Origin: Chrysemys picta bellii
Taxonomy: Eukaryota > Chordata > Testudines > Emydidae
Direction of reading: 5' to 3'
Assembly (NCBI RefSeq): GCF_011386835.1
Contig: NC_088791.1
Location: 7,502,998-7,566,997, forward strand
Length of the DNA stretch: 64,000 nucleotides
Shown here: piece by piece, positions 21,824 through 33,051 of the stretch
How positions within the stretch are numbered: the first letter of the stretch is position 1
Layout: every line of letters begins with the position of its first letter
Position numbers and translations under genes: made by a program
The notes under the pieces: model-generated
What the model was told of the DNA's origin: nothing
Databases searched by the model: none
Seen by the model: the letters and a program-made list of their open reading frames with translations, nothing else

Positions 21824-23128
21824 GTGGTGGCCCAAGAGACCCTGATCCAGGAAAATAACCTACATGAGCAGATCAGGATATCCCCTGATCTGACAGCGAA
21901 CCAGAAGAAGGAGGTAACTGAGATGATCAACCGGTACCAGGACGGGTTTTCAATCAAATCAGGCTGGACCACCGAAGCGTATCACCACATTATCATAGAC
22001 CCTGGAGCAAAGGTAACTTTAAGGCCCTACCGGGTCCAAGTGGCAAAAAGGGAGGAGATCAAGGCAGAGGTAAAAAGGATGTTGGAGCTGGGAGTCATCG
22101 AAGAGTCCCATAGTCAATGGTCAAGCCCAATTGTGTTGGTGCCCAAACCCAATGGAACCACTAGGTTTTGTAATGACTTTTGCCGGCTGAACGAGATATC
22201 CAAATTCAATGCATACTCCATATCGATGAGTTAGTTGACTGCCTGGGCAATGCCTGATTTTTGACCACCCTTGATTTAACAAAGGGATACTGGCAGATTC
22301 CCCTTGCCAAAGATAAGACGGCATTCTCTACACCAGAGGGTCTGTTTCAATATACTGTTCTTCCTTTTGGACTGCATGGAGCACCTGCCACCTTCCAGCA
22401 TCTTATGGACAAGCGTCTGCAGCCCCATACCAGTTATACAACTGCGTACCTGGACGATGTGATTATTCATACCCCCGACTGGGAGACCCATTTGAAAAAG
22501 GTGGAAGCGGTTCTGGACACGCTAAGACGGGCTGGCCTTACAGCCAAACCCGCCAAGTGTGCTACAGGGCTAGCCGAGGCTAAATACCTTGGCTACATTG
22601 TAGGAAGGGGCATAGTCAAGCCCCAACTGAACAAACTGGAGGCTATCCAAAATTGGCCCCGGCTGAATCGGAAAAAGTAAGTCCGGGCATTCCTGGGTGT
22701 GGTGGAGTACTACCGGCGATTTATTCCCCATTTTGCCACCTGATAAAAGCCCGGGGTCCAGACACGGTGAAGTGGACAGACGCTGCAGAGAAAGCATTCA
22801 TGGATCTACGGACAACCCTCTGCAGTAACCCCGTGCTTATATGTCCGGACTTCAATAAAGAGTTCATTTTACAAACAGATGCACCTGAAGTAGAATTGGA
22901 AGCTGTCCTGTTGCAGATGGTTGGAGATGAAGAACACCCGATCTTCTACCTCAGCAGGAAACTCCTCCCGAGAGAGCAGAAGTATGCAGTGGTTGAGAGA
23001 GAGTGCCTTGCTGTGAAATTGTCCATGGAAACACTTCGTTATTACCTACTGGGAGGACAGTTATCCTTGTGGCAGATCATGCACCCCTCCAGTGGATGCA
23101 GTGAAATAAAGAGAAGAACGCAAGGGTG
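21824..23128 (+). pseudogene. Gypsy reverse transcriptase and RNase H
   Basis: RT motifs in order are WSSPIVLVPKPNG, TTLDLTKGYWQIPL, the fingers/palm FQYTVLPFGLHGAP and the catalytic AYLDDVIIHT (near 22446-22470). RNase H follows with LQTDAPEVELEAVL, FYLSRKLLPREQKY and VERECLAV. Stops occur at about 22232, 22243 and 22258 and at 22678, and frame changes separate RT from RNase H. YLDD is intact. Confidence 0.85.
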
Positions 23129-23264
23129 ACCAGATGGTTCCTATCCCTACAACCTTTCCAGTTCACCATACAACAGCGGTCCAGAAGCCACCATGGCAAC
23201 GCAGATGGCTTGTCGCGGGTACAGTGCCTGACGTCCCAAGTTGCCCAATCCCATGGTGTTGAGC

Positions 23265-23285
23265 ACGGGGGGGAGGGGAGGGGGA
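23265..23285 (+). other. Polypurine tract of the gypsy element
   Basis: A G-rich purine run (GGGGGGGAGGGGAGGGGGAA) ends just before the right LTR start TGTGACAGG. It would prime plus-strand synthesis. Confidence 0.8.
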
Positions 23286-23288
23286 ATA

Positions 23289-24097
23289 TGTGACAGGGTC
23301 AGGCCAGATGGCTACAGGAGAGTGATAGAAAGTAGATACATTAGCCTCAGATTAAGCAGGTCCCTTTTCCCTGAGTAAGATAATGGGCTGTTCCAGAACA
23401 ATCAGGAAGTTGCTGGAACCAATTATGGCAGGCAAGCTTATTAGGACACCTGGAGCCAATTAAGAAGCTACTCGAATGAATTAGGGCCGGCAGGCTAATC
23501 TGGGCACCTGGTTTAAAAAGGACCTCACTTCAGTTAGTGAGGTGCGTGCGAGGAGTTGGGAGCCAGAGGCGCGCGAGGAGCTGAGAGTGAGTAGGCGTAC
23601 AGCTGGAGGACTGAGAAGTACAAGCGTTATCAGACATGAGGAGGAAGGTCCGGTGGTGAGGACAAAGAAGGTGTTGAGAGGAGGCCATGGGGAAGTAGCC
23701 CAGGGAGTTGTAGCTGTCATGCAGCTGTTACAGGAGGCACTACAGACAGCTGCAGTCCACAAGGCCCTGGGCTGGAACCCGGAGTAGAGGGCGGGCCCAG
23801 GTTCCCCCCATCCCCCCAACTTCCTATTGGATACAAGAGGAGGTGACCTGGACTCTGGGTCCCACCAGAAGGTAAGGTCCCTGGCCTGTCCCCCAACCCA
23901 CTAGGTGGGTCAGCAGAGACTGTGGGGATTGTTCTCCTTCCTTTCCCCATGCTGGCCAGTGATGAGGTTAGCTGAGCGAACGGCAGGTTTGAGCCCCTAG
24001 CAAAAGTGGCCAAACTGAGGGCTGCCGTGAACCTCTGAGGCGAGCAAATCCACCAAAAGTGCAGAACACACCAAGGCAGAGGAGGAACTTTGTCACA
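23289..24097 (+). repeat. Right LTR of the gypsy element (809 bp)
   Basis: Bounded by TGTGACA and TGTCACA. Its 3' half matches the left LTR with many substitutions, so the insertion is old. Confidence 0.85.
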
Positions 24098-25438
24098 GTG
24101 TGTATGTTCCAGGCTAATCTTTAGGTCTCCCATGTTTGATTTTAATGCTGAAGAAATTAGAAATCGAAATGATATTAAAATAAATGAAATGTGACATAAA
24201 ACAAATAGGCAGCACTGGGCCCTGGCTTTAAACAGGACATTACTAAATTTTCATTTAAGTATTCACTCAACCTCAGTCTGGTAGAGGAAGAAAGGGAAAC
24301 ATTTTTGTCATTGAAAAAAATATGCATATTTTCCCTTTTTAAAATAAAATGTCAAAGTTCAAAATTTGTCAAAGTTTCAAAAAATTTCATCTCACTGTAC
24401 AAAACGGATCAGAAAACATCAGGGGGAACACCACAAAAATCATTGACATTTTTCCCAATTTTGAAATTCACAGATTTTTTTGAACAGCTGTAATACTCAC
24501 GGAGAAATTCTTAAAAGGGGTGCGGGGGGGGGGAGGGGAGGGAAATCTCGAAGGTTCTGTGGAGATCTACGTACATAGCCTTACCAGGACTTTAAAACAA
24601 TCAAAATAGAAATAGCCCCTGAAGAATTCATCCCAGGTTTTGCATGAGCCCCACTGCATGCTGGGCAAGGAGGTGAAGTGCTGTGCCCTTTCGATCTGCA
24701 GTTTGGATGTATTCACAGAGGTGTAGATTGTGCCTGGTAAGCGCTGCAGTGAGGCCAGCGAGGAGCTGCATGGCTTCTGGAGCAAGTGCAATCTCTGTTG
24801 CCCTCCTGCAGAGGTGCAGCATGCTTCTCCCTCGGTGGCCAGCCAGCTCTACTATGACTACTGTATCCTACTGGTGCAGTGAGGGAGCCAGGGCCTGTCA
24901 TCTCTCTGCCCCCTTCCCAACCTCCTTTGGGGTGCTAGCAGCCCAAGGCCACTAGGAGGAAGTGACTCCTGTGCTCAGGGGAGGGAAACTGCAGGAGAAT
25001 GGGGTGGAAATGTTCTTGCCAGCATCTCTGTCTTCTAAGTACCTCCGTAGGGGCCAGGCACAATTGGCCTTAATTTGTTCCTTAATGCAGAATCAGAAGG
25101 TGAAATCCAGCCTTAGTGTCAGGGTCAGAACTTTGTTGGAGTCACTGGAGTTGCAGCCATGGACACCGAGGCCTAATTTGGCCCTTAACCCATGAATTCA
25201 AGGCTCTCAGAAATGACACACGCCAGGCACTAATTTAAGGCCGCCCTCCTTCTTCCTCTTCTCACCCCCAGCCCATGAGTCACACACTGCAGCGCTGCAT
25301 TTGGGTTTGCTTGGCTTACAATGTTGCTTTGCAGCTTTTGGAGGGGCTGGCGATGTGGGCAGGAGGGAGGTGTTGCTTACTGCTTGGGTGGCGTGGTAAT
25401 CCAGCTGTAAACATCCATTCTTCCATGTTCTTTTACAG
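24098..25438. other. IL15RA intron, nothing recognised
   Basis: AT-rich at 24120-24500, with a G-run near 24520-24540. No exon or clear repeat boundary is identified. Confidence 0.35.
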
Positions 25439-25468
25439 TTTCCGCCCGAGTTATGCTCTCTTCTGTGG
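25439..25468 (+). CDS. IL15RA: IL15RA micro-exon, start of transmembrane segment
   Basis: A 30-nt exon between CTTTTACAG and GTGG|GTAAGA, phase 1 at both ends, encodes VSARVMLSSV. Joined to the exon at 26352 it gives a continuous hydrophobic segment. The short juxtamembrane exon and the exact phase match support it, although 30 nt is small. Confidence 0.68.
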
Positions 25469-25643
25469 GTAAGAACTATTCCATTAAGGTTTACAGTCTA
25501 TGAATCTGAGAGGATGTGGTTTGTGGTTTGGTTTGTTTCTTACACATCAGCAGCCAAATTCAGCTCAGGCTGAGATTGCATCAAATCCCTCCTGCTAGGC
25601 AGCATCAGATCGGCATGGTAACTGGATGGGAGACCCCTTAGGA

Positions 25644-26019
25644 CAGGGGTGGCCAACCTGAGCCTGAGAAGGAGCCGGAATTTACCAATGTACATTGCCA
25701 AAGAGCCACCGTAATATGTCAGCAGCCCCCCAGAAGCTCCCCCCAGCCCCACTCCCAGCGCCTCCCCCTCCCTCCCCGCACTTCCCAATCAGCTGTTTCC
25801 TGGCGTGCAGGAGGCTCGGGGGGAGGGGGCAGGAAGGGGTGGATTGGAGTGGGGGCAGGGCCTGTGGCAGAGCCAGGGATTGAGCAGTGAGCATCCCCTG
25901 GCACATTGGAAAGTTGGCGCCTGTAGTTCCAGCCCCGGAGTCGGTGCCGATACAAGGAACCGCATATTAACTCCTGAAGAGCCGCATGTGGCTCCGGAGC
26001 CACAGGTTGGCCACCACTG
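25644..26019. mobile_element. hAT-like MITE in IL15RA intron
   Basis: Ends are inverted repeats CAGGGGTGGCCAACCTGAGC and CAGGTTGGCCACCACTG. The flanks CCTTAGGA and CCGAGGAA are a degraded possible 8-bp duplication. The body mentions no transposase. It is a different family from the CAGGGGTGGGCAAAC elements. Confidence 0.75.
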
Positions 26020-26351
26020 CCGAGGAAGAAAATCCGGTGTGCTGCAGAAAGCAGTGCTGGCAGGGTACTAGGTGGTCATCTTAGCTCCCCATCATAGCTG
26101 AGCCAAGGTCCAACCAGGGTGGGAGGGGCACTATCTACTGGAAGAGTCATCTTGCAAATGAGATGTAAATTGAGGTACCAGCTCACTGGTTAATGAAATA
26201 AAGATCCCTTTGGCACTTTTCCCCCAAGAGCAGAGGCGTTTACTAGAATTCAAATTTGGCCAGGACACCAGGGGTCTGAGATGTAGATGTCACCTCGTTG
26301 GTCTTTATTTTAAATACAAAAGAGTTTCGTTTTTCTTTTCTTCTCTGGCAG

Positions 26352-26412
26352 GGTTTCCCATGTTGCTGACCGTTGTAGCTGTTGTATTATGTTGTGTCTG
26401 GAGACGGCGAGT
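26352..26412 (+). CDS. IL15RA: IL15RA transmembrane exon
   Basis: Acceptor TCTCTGGCAG, donor GAGT|GTAAGT. It enters phase 1 and leaves phase 2 (61 nt). It encodes GFPMLLTVVAVVLCCVW followed by RRR, which is a single-pass membrane helix with a basic stop-transfer signal. With the 25439 exon the hydrophobic run is about 20 residues. Position, phase and type-I topology fit IL15RA. Confidence 0.82.
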
Positions 26413-26989
26413 GTAAGTTTTCCAATAACGTAATTACATCATGATGCAGTACCTGTACAGCTACGTTGCAGGAAAGAAGCAGCCTGAGATTTTTCAAAAC
26501 CATGCAGGGAATTTAGACGCATAATTCCCATTAACTCGTACAAGAATTGTGAAACTGTGCATCTATATCCCCTAGGCAGCGTTGACAATCCCAATCATCG
26601 TCTGTTTCTCCAACTAACTGAGACTATAATTACATTTTCACTGGGGACACATCGGTTAAGCTGCCGATAAGTACTGATGAGTGAAATTCCCCTTTGTGCT
26701 GATGGTTGTCCTAAGTCTTATGCAGCTCTTAAATTCTGCTTACGCCCTCTAAATAGGGGTTAACTGGAATTTAACCGGGGAACAGGCTCTGTACTGGCCC
26801 TCTACACGTGTGTGAAATTCACCTTGATGCTATTAAGACAGTTTCCAAATTGCAGGATACCTGGAACATTGGGGCCATCTCTTGTATTTTTAAATATTCT
26901 CCTATTTTATCATCAGTCTTTTATGTTTTATTATTTAAATTTTTAAAACAAAACCTACTTACAAGGAGTCCTACCACAGCCTTGGCATC
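26413..26989. other. IL15RA intron, nothing recognised
   Basis: Non-coding AT-rich DNA up to a CR1 tail. Confidence 0.4.
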
Positions 26990-27062
26990 GTTTTTAGTAG
27001 AACACTTGGTCAGACTAGATGATCATAATGGTCCCTTCTGACCTTAAAGTCTATGAGTCTAA
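26990..27062 (+). repeat. CR1 LINE 3' tail
   Basis: The string AGACTAGATGATCATAATGG, then GTCCCTTCTGACCTTAAAGT and CTATGAGT, equals the 3' end of the CR1 element at 45600-47357. Only the tail is present. Confidence 0.8.
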
Positions 27063-27479
27063 GAGTTCAGAAGAGCAATAAAGAGCAATAATTATTTAAG
27101 GGGCAGTCAGTATTCATTAGTAATGAAAGGCCAAAGATCCCATTTTTAAAGAGGACTTTAAAACCCTGCCTCCATTTTTGTGCCTATAAATAGCTGCATC
27201 CATACTTAACTGTGGCAATAAACACTGTCACTGAGACAGCTAAGTGTCCAATTTGTGAACCCAGTCACACATGTAGGCAAGTCAACACAGGTGTAAGTGA
27301 AATGTGCCCTCAAAATTGGAGGTCACTTTTCAAAATTGAGCCCTACATCTGCTAGAGAGAGAGAAACCTGGAGCAGAGTTCTGTTATGCAAACATTAAAA
27401 GATAATTCTTGCCAACATTGGCTTAGCTGGGGTCACGGTAACCATCACTTATTTGTCGTGTGTAAACCTGACAGAGGGA

Positions 27480-27772
27480 AGAGAATTATTTAGGGTTGTA
27501 CAAGGGGTGAAACGAAATGATATCTAGAAGGGAAGATTTAGCCAGAATAGCATCAGGAAACTCACAACAAGTTACAGAGCTACTGAGATTGTGAAATAGC
27601 CTCCAAAGAAATGTGGTAGGAGGCCTGTGGCATGAATCATTTAAAGTTAGACAAGGTAGAGCACTCACAAATATAGTATACTGAGATCAGCGCTGTCTTG
27701 AAGGGATTGTAGGTGGCCTGAATAAACTGTTCAAGTAGGTTTTTTCCATCTCTAATTTCTGTGGGCTTGATT
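27480..27772 (+). repeat. Diverged CR1/L3-like 3' fragment
   Basis: The stretch has the layout of a CR1/L3 3' region (TAGCCTCCAAAGAAATGTGG, ATCATTTAAAGTTAGACAAG) and ends near the following SINE. Ancient and low confidence. Confidence 0.4.
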
Positions 27773-27781
27773 CTCATTTAG

Positions 27782-27919
27782 AATCATAGAATATCATCTA
27801 GTCTAACCTCTTGCTCAAAGCAACTAAACCCCCAAATGGCCCACTCAAGGATTGAACTCACAACCCTGGATTTAGGGAGGCTAATGCTCAAACCACTGAG
27901 CTATCCCTCGCCCCTGTCT
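27782..27919 (-). repeat. tRNA-derived SINE with CR1-like tail
   Basis: On the minus strand it runs from a tRNA-like head (AGGGATAGCTCAGTGGTTTG) to GATATTCTATGATTCT. It is shorter than the 2894 copy. Confidence 0.8.
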
Positions 27920-28208
27920 TTACACTCAGGCTCCTTTATAACTCACAAATGTCATAACTTACACCCACTTCAAGATGCCGTTATGCTTCTGGAGCTGTAA
28001 CGAAGCCCTAGTGTAACGAAGAAGCCCAGAAGCACATCCTGATATCTAATTAGTCAATAATCAAAGACTGAGACTGTCTGTGATTGATGTGTTTCCCTAC
28101 TGACATTTCACATTCCTGGTCAGCGTTTTAGCCCACAGACTGCATAGCAGATGCCTTTAGCGTGCAGTCACCAACATTTGCTGATCCCATGAATTTTTCC
28201 TTTTGCAG

Positions 28209-28377
28209 CCACATGAGGCAACAATACACAATACCTGTGATAGCCATTCCCATGACCACAGAAGAGTCAGAAGAAAGGGATGGAACACCACCAGAAGACA
28301 ATGGTTCAAACGGTCCAGAACAACGAAGTGAAAGGACAGAGATGATGTCATCATCTTGTGTGACATCGACTGGTTGA
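28209..28377 (+). CDS. IL15RA: IL15RA cytoplasmic-tail exon with stop codon
   Basis: After the acceptor TCCTTTTGCAG the exon enters in phase 2, continuing Val from the transmembrane exon, and reads to TGA at 28375-28377. The tail starts HMRQQYTIPVIAIPM and is then acidic and Ser-rich (TTEESEERDGTPPEDN, ending SSSCVTSTG), about 56 residues. The human tail is shorter, so the length is a difference. The tyrosine in QQYTIP is a possible signalling site; that is inference. No polyadenylation signal is close. AATAAA at 29147-29152 is a weak candidate. Confidence 0.75.
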
Positions 28378-29189
28378 ACAATAACACTTAGTGAAATCAG
28401 TGCATCCGTTAAACTTGAAAGGGGAAGGGATCCTTGCTGCTCACAAAGACCAACAGGCCAGTTGCATTAGGCGCTGACTTGTCAATTACCGCATGCTGGC
28501 TACTCAATTTGAGATTGGAAATACAGCCTCATTTCTAAGCTGTGGCAAGCGGGCAGAAAATCTGATTTCCTGGCCCACCATTGTTTCAAAGAGAGGACAG
28601 GAATTGTCTCATAAACCTTACTACATCCCTGCTCTGTTCTTTGAGCTGAACATCCTGTACCCATCAGAGAGTGTCTAGACAACTTGGACATATCTTTTAA
28701 TTCTTATTTTAGTGAATGGTTGCTTTCAAAAGAGAAATCACACAGATGTTTAAATGCCCAAGGAGAACTGTCCACGTGGAAAGTTCTGAAAAAACGTCAG
28801 GTGGCCTCTTATATGCAGTGTAAAGACGACGCCAGAGAAGAAGCGGTTGGTGATCTGACAGTGAAGAACGCAGCTTAGGACCACCTAGGACCCATACAGA
28901 GAGAACATAAAGGTGAGCTGCAAAACCTCTTTTGGATATACTTAATTCATCAAGAAACAAACATTGGGCCTCATTTTCAGATGCCCAGAACGCCTGCAAC
29001 TTCCATTGATGTCATTTGGAGTTGTGGGCGGTCAGAACTTCTGAAAATCAGACCTAATGGGTGAGTACTGCTGCATCTACTTGGATTTTTAAAAACTAGT
29101 TTCATTTTTACATTTAAAATAAGGATTTAAAAAAAAAATCTCCTAAAATAAATTGAAATCAGTTTGAGCAAGCGTAGACGTTCGCCCAG
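28378..29189. other. Probable IL15RA 3' UTR and flank
   Basis: Contiguous with the stop codon. It contains AATAAA at 29147-29152, which may be a polyadenylation signal. Nothing else is recognised. Confidence 0.4.
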
Positions 29190-29640
29190 ATGCTTCCTGA
29201 CAGCGGTAGGTCCATTCATCTGTGGAATAGCGTTCCAATGAAAGTATTGGAATCCCCACTGTTCAGTCATTTGAAACTAGACTGCACACGGCATTAGGAG
29301 CAATCTGGCCCTGCCAAACAGAGATGAACTAGGAGACCTTATCTCTAAATGGAACAGAAGAAAGATCCAGAGAAGGGAAACAAAAAATTAATGGAAGCAT
29401 AGAGAGGGGAGGAAGCTGCCTTCCTACATAGAGAGAGAAGGACAAGCCCTTCGTCTAGAAAGGGGCAGAATAAGAAGGGATATGATGGAGGTATTTAAAA
29501 CAACAGAGAAGGTCAGTCAAGCACTTAGGCCCTTTCATATAAATCCAAAACAAGAGGGAACTTGATGAAATTAAAAGGCACAAGTTTAAAGCAGATGGAA
29601 GGATATAACCTTTGTTGTCATACATGATTTGGGTGTATCT
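29190..29640 (+). repeat. Diverged CR1-like LINE fragments
   Basis: 29205-29300 encodes a relic of the CR1 C-terminal region (LWNSVPMKVLES). 29460-29580 encodes RRDMMEVFKTTEKVSQ, another conserved CR1/L3 C-terminal block. Their order is rearranged, so this is an old, broken copy or two copies. Confidence 0.5.
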
Positions 29641-29709
29641 TAGGTACTTATTTGCCCGCCATCTGTAGTATCTGAGCACCTCACAATCTTTTATATATTT
29701 CTCCCAACC

Positions 29710-29877
29710 CATCTGTGGGGTAAGGCTGTGCTAATTATCCCCATCTTACAGAAGGGGAACTGAGTCACCAAGAGACTAAGTGACTTGCCCAAGATCACAT
29801 AAGAAGTCTGTGGCAGAGCCAGGAATTGACCTGGCTCAGATGAGTGCCCTAATCACTAGACCATCCTTACCCGCTGA
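29710..29877 (-). repeat. MIR-like SINE
   Basis: The plus strand shows the reverse-complement MIR core in order: ATTATCCCCATCTTACAGAA, AAGTGACTTGCCCAAGATCA and GTGGCAGAGCCAGGAATTGA. Confidence 0.75.
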
Positions 29878-30108
29878 GTTCCTGTGTTGCTCTTGCAGGA
29901 TAGTGAAGAAAAATGCATAGTAAGAACTGGAAAAAGAATTAGAGCTGTCTCTCCTTATACATAGCACCTGCAGGTGCTCTAGACAGGGTGACCATGATAT
30001 GGGACAGCCATCCTCATGTTTCAGGGCCATAAACTGATCGCTGGTTGCAGTCAGAAGGAAGTTGGAGCAGTTCTTATTCTGAAACACGATTTGGACAGTG
30101 CTGTAGGG

Positions 30109-31109
30109 CAGGGGTGGGCAAACTATGGCCCACAGGCTGAATCCGGCCTGTCAGGGCTGTGGATCTGGCCCGCGGGATTGTCACCCGCTGGAAGCCGCCG
30201 GCAGCACATCCCTGCGGCTCCTGGTGGGGGGCAGAGGGCTCCATGCGCTGCCCTCGCCTCCAAGCACCACCCCTCACAGCTCCCATTGGCTGGGTACAGG
30301 GAACTGTGGCCAATGGGAGCTTCAGGGGAGGTACCCGCAGGAGAGGGCAGCACGCAGAGCCCTCTGCCCCGCCCCTTCAGGGACCGCAGGGACATGGTGC
30401 TGGTCGCTTCCAGGAGCGGCGCGGGGCCAGGGCAGGCAGGGAACCTGTCTTAGCCCCACTGCGTGCCACTGACACCCCAGAGCCACTCAAGGTAAGCAGC
30501 GCCAGGCCGGAGCCTTCACCCCGAACCCCTCCTGCACCTCGCACCCCGATCCCCTGACACATCCCTCCCGCACCCCAACCCCCTGCCCTGAGCCCCCTTG
30601 TACACCCTGCACCCCCCTGCACCCCAACCCCCTGCCCTGAGCCCCCTTGTAACCCCACACCTCCCTGCACCCCAACCCCCTGCCCTGAGCCCCCTTGTAA
30701 CCCCGCACCCATCCTGCGCCCCAACCCCCTGCCCTGAGCCCCCTTGTAACCCCGCACCCATCCTGCGCCCCAACCCCCTGCCCTGAGCACCCTTGTAACT
30801 CCACACCCATCCTGCACCCCAACCCCCTGCCCTGAGCCCCCTTGTAATCCCTCACCCACCCTGTGCCCCAACCCCCTGCCCTGAGCCCCCTTGTAACCTC
30901 TCACCCATCCTGCGCCCCCTTGTACACCCCGCACCCATCCTGCACCCCAACTCCCTTGCCCTGAGGCCCTTCCTGCACATCGGACCCCGTCCCACATCCC
31001 ACACTCCCTCCCGCACCCCAACCCCCTGCCCCGGCCCTACATTCATGGCCCTGCATGCAATTTCCCCACCCAGATGTGGCCCTCGGGCCAAAAAGTTTGC
31101 CCACCCCTG
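30109..31109 (-). mobile_element. Non-autonomous hAT element with C-rich minisatellite
   Basis: Ends are CAGGGGTGGGCAAACTATGG and AGTTTGCCCACCCCTG. Flanks CTGTAGGG (30101-30108) and CTATAGGG (31110-31117) form an 8-bp duplication with one mismatch. About 30540-31020 is a tandem array with unit near 50 bp (CCCTGAGCCCCCTTGTAACC, then CATCCTGC and CCAACCCC). Long open frames on both strands here come from that array. Confidence 0.9.
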
Positions 31110-31117
31110 CTATAGGG

Positions 31118-32689
31118 CGTACCAAGGCTGAGCACTGAGTCCCAAACGTGTCATGTAAAGTGAGGTGGGGTGTGCTGTGGAGAAAGACAGATAGAGAGGG
31201 CCTGGAGACCTGCATCCCGGTGAGTCAGACAGTCAGGGAAGGAGACAAGAAGTCTGTGGAGTACGCACTGCTCTGTCCGTGAAACAACCACACCCCATCT
31301 CTACTCTGACCCGCCAAATGCCTTTGACAAGCACGTCCAATGTTATCGCCTCCAGCTGCCCAAACCTTCATGCATCTCACCCCACAGCAATCCCCACCTG
31401 ACTCTGGAGCTGCCCCAGAACAAGATTACACCAGCCATTTTGTTCCCTGCATGTGTCAATCTGTATGGACCTAAATCATTCATCAAAGCAACATTTTAAC
31501 TTTGTCCAGCAGTGACTGAACAGACACCCTACAATCTTTTCTCCCCTCAGTTCCATGACCTCTGTTACCCATTCTCTTCCAGACAGCATTTACCTACGAA
31601 GCCATCAAGTGAAGAACACAGCTTATTTTCCTGCTGCTACCAGCAAAATCCTGAGTAAAGAGCAAGTCCGAGAATCAGAAAACTCATGTCTAACTATTTT
31701 GGGGTCAGCCATGATCGTTTGCTCAGGAATCCTTCAGAAACACGTTAGAATCTGATCCCAGGTGCATCCAGAAGACAAGAGACAGATGTCCTTTGGACCA
31801 CACCACCACCAGCATAGCACTTTTACAGATGTTACCAGACAGTGGCCATTGTAATGGAAATATTTTACATTGCCGTTTTCCCTCCCAGGGAAGGCACGTA
31901 CCTATATTCTGGGGGGCTGCTTCTCAAATAGCCCCCCTACTCCACCTTGGACCAGTCCTCAGCCAATCCCTCATGCTGTTCAATACATTAACACATGGCT
32001 TTGCAACACTGAATCTAATAAATATTTTTATAGACAGTCGCTGCCACTTTGTACCTTTAGTAAGACTAGCCGGCGTACGGGCTGGGGAGTTGGTAAATAG
32101 TGGTATACTCAAATGGGGGAGAAGGCTCAGAAGCACATGTTTGGGGTTAGTCAATGCACAGAGCTGAGTCCCTGGGTCCCTTCATGCCATGCACATTCGC
32201 AGATAGAGAAATTATTAATCCAGCTCAAGGAAGACAGTCTCCAGGAATAGCTAAAAGCAATAGAGTCCCAATACACCAGCCTACATCTGCACCCATGGAA
32301 CTTTCTCCATATCCACCCTCCCCATCCTTCCCATCCACCCTCCCACATGAGGAGGAAGTTCCATGGGTGCAGATGTATATATAGTTATATAGTTCAGAGA
32401 CATTTGCACCAGAGTAACTATAGCGATGTAGTTACACTAGCACAAGCCCCTGATGTGCTGCACCAACGTAAAGCAAGATTTAGACCGACACATTGCTGGG
32501 GTAAGCTCTGCTTTACAGTCTGCAGCGTGTCTTCACTAGAGGTTTGCACTGGTGTAACTCCAGATGTATCGATGCCCGCACTGATTTCTCTAGAGCAGGC
32601 AGGGCCATAGGTCACCTGGAAGTGCTGCTGACTGTTCCAATTCTCCCCAAACTGCACAACGTTCACCAGCATTTTAAAAAAAAAATAGA
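31118..32689. other. Intergenic DNA, nothing recognised with confidence
   Basis: It contains a small inverted repeat: ACATCTGCACCCATGGAACT at 32283 against its complement near 32360. Short open frames lack domains. The region just before the DIRS element has a short A-run. Confidence 0.4.
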
Positions 32690-32905
32690 AAAGACGGTTA
32701 CTCACCGTTGTAACTGTTGTTCTTCGAGATGTGTTGCTCATATCCATTCCATTAGGTGTGTGCGCGCCGCGTGCACGATCGTCGGAAGATTTTCTACCCT
32801 AGCAACACCGGCGGGTCGGCTGTGGAGCCCCCTAGAGTGGCGCCTTCATGGCGCTGAATATATACCCCAGCCGACCCGGCGCCCCCTCAGTTCCTTCTTG
32901 CCGGC
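32690..32905 (-). repeat. DIRS 3' inverted terminal repeat
   Basis: The block starting GTGTGTGCGCGCCGCGTGCA (about 32756) and ending in CCTCAGTTCCTTCTT (about 32900) matches the inverted 38760-38906 with two differences by eye in about 147 nt. The outermost ~65 nt (32690-32756, ACGGTTACTCACCGTTGTAA) occur inverted at 32938-32998. Confidence 0.88.
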
Positions 32906-32934
32906 TACTCCAACAGTGGGGACGGGGGGCGGGT

Positions 32935-33035
32935 TTGGAATGGATATGAGCAACACATCTCGAAGAACAACAGTTACAACGGTGAGTAACCGTCTTTTCT
33001 TCTTCGAGTGCTTGCTCATATCCATTCCATTAGGT
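32935..33035 (-). repeat. DIRS internal complementary region
   Basis: 32938-32998 is complementary to the 3' terminus (32690-32756). 32999-33035 (CTTCTTCGAGTGCTTGCTCA onward) is complementary to the 5' terminus at 38900-38937. Having both complements back to back is the DIRS1-group signature. Confidence 0.88.
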
Positions 33036-33051
33036 GACTCCCAAGCCCAAC

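Larger units (their letters stand above)
18396..24097 (+). mobile_element. Gmr1-type Ty3/gypsy LTR retrotransposon, decayed
   Basis: Two related LTRs flank gag, protease, integrase and reverse transcriptase/RNase H in that order. The right LTR (23289-24097) starts TGTGACA and ends TGTCACA. A polypurine tract lies just before it (23265-23285), and a primer-binding-like TGGTGTTAGGAGTGGG begins 2 nt after the left LTR. Integrase before RT is the reverse of ordinary gypsy order and defines the Gmr1-like group of deuterostomes. The left LTR lacks its 5' half and the coding frames contain stops. The element sits in an IL15RA intron in sense orientation. Confidence 0.88.

Noticed and set aside
30540..31020. 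A regularly spaced repeat array that could be mistaken for CRISPR.
   Set aside because: The units are a degenerate minisatellite without unique spacers, in vertebrate DNA.
30377..31215. A 214-codon frame on the minus strand with repeated QGRGLG units.
   Set aside because: Low-complexity translation of the tandem array in the 30109 element; no start context, no splice sites.
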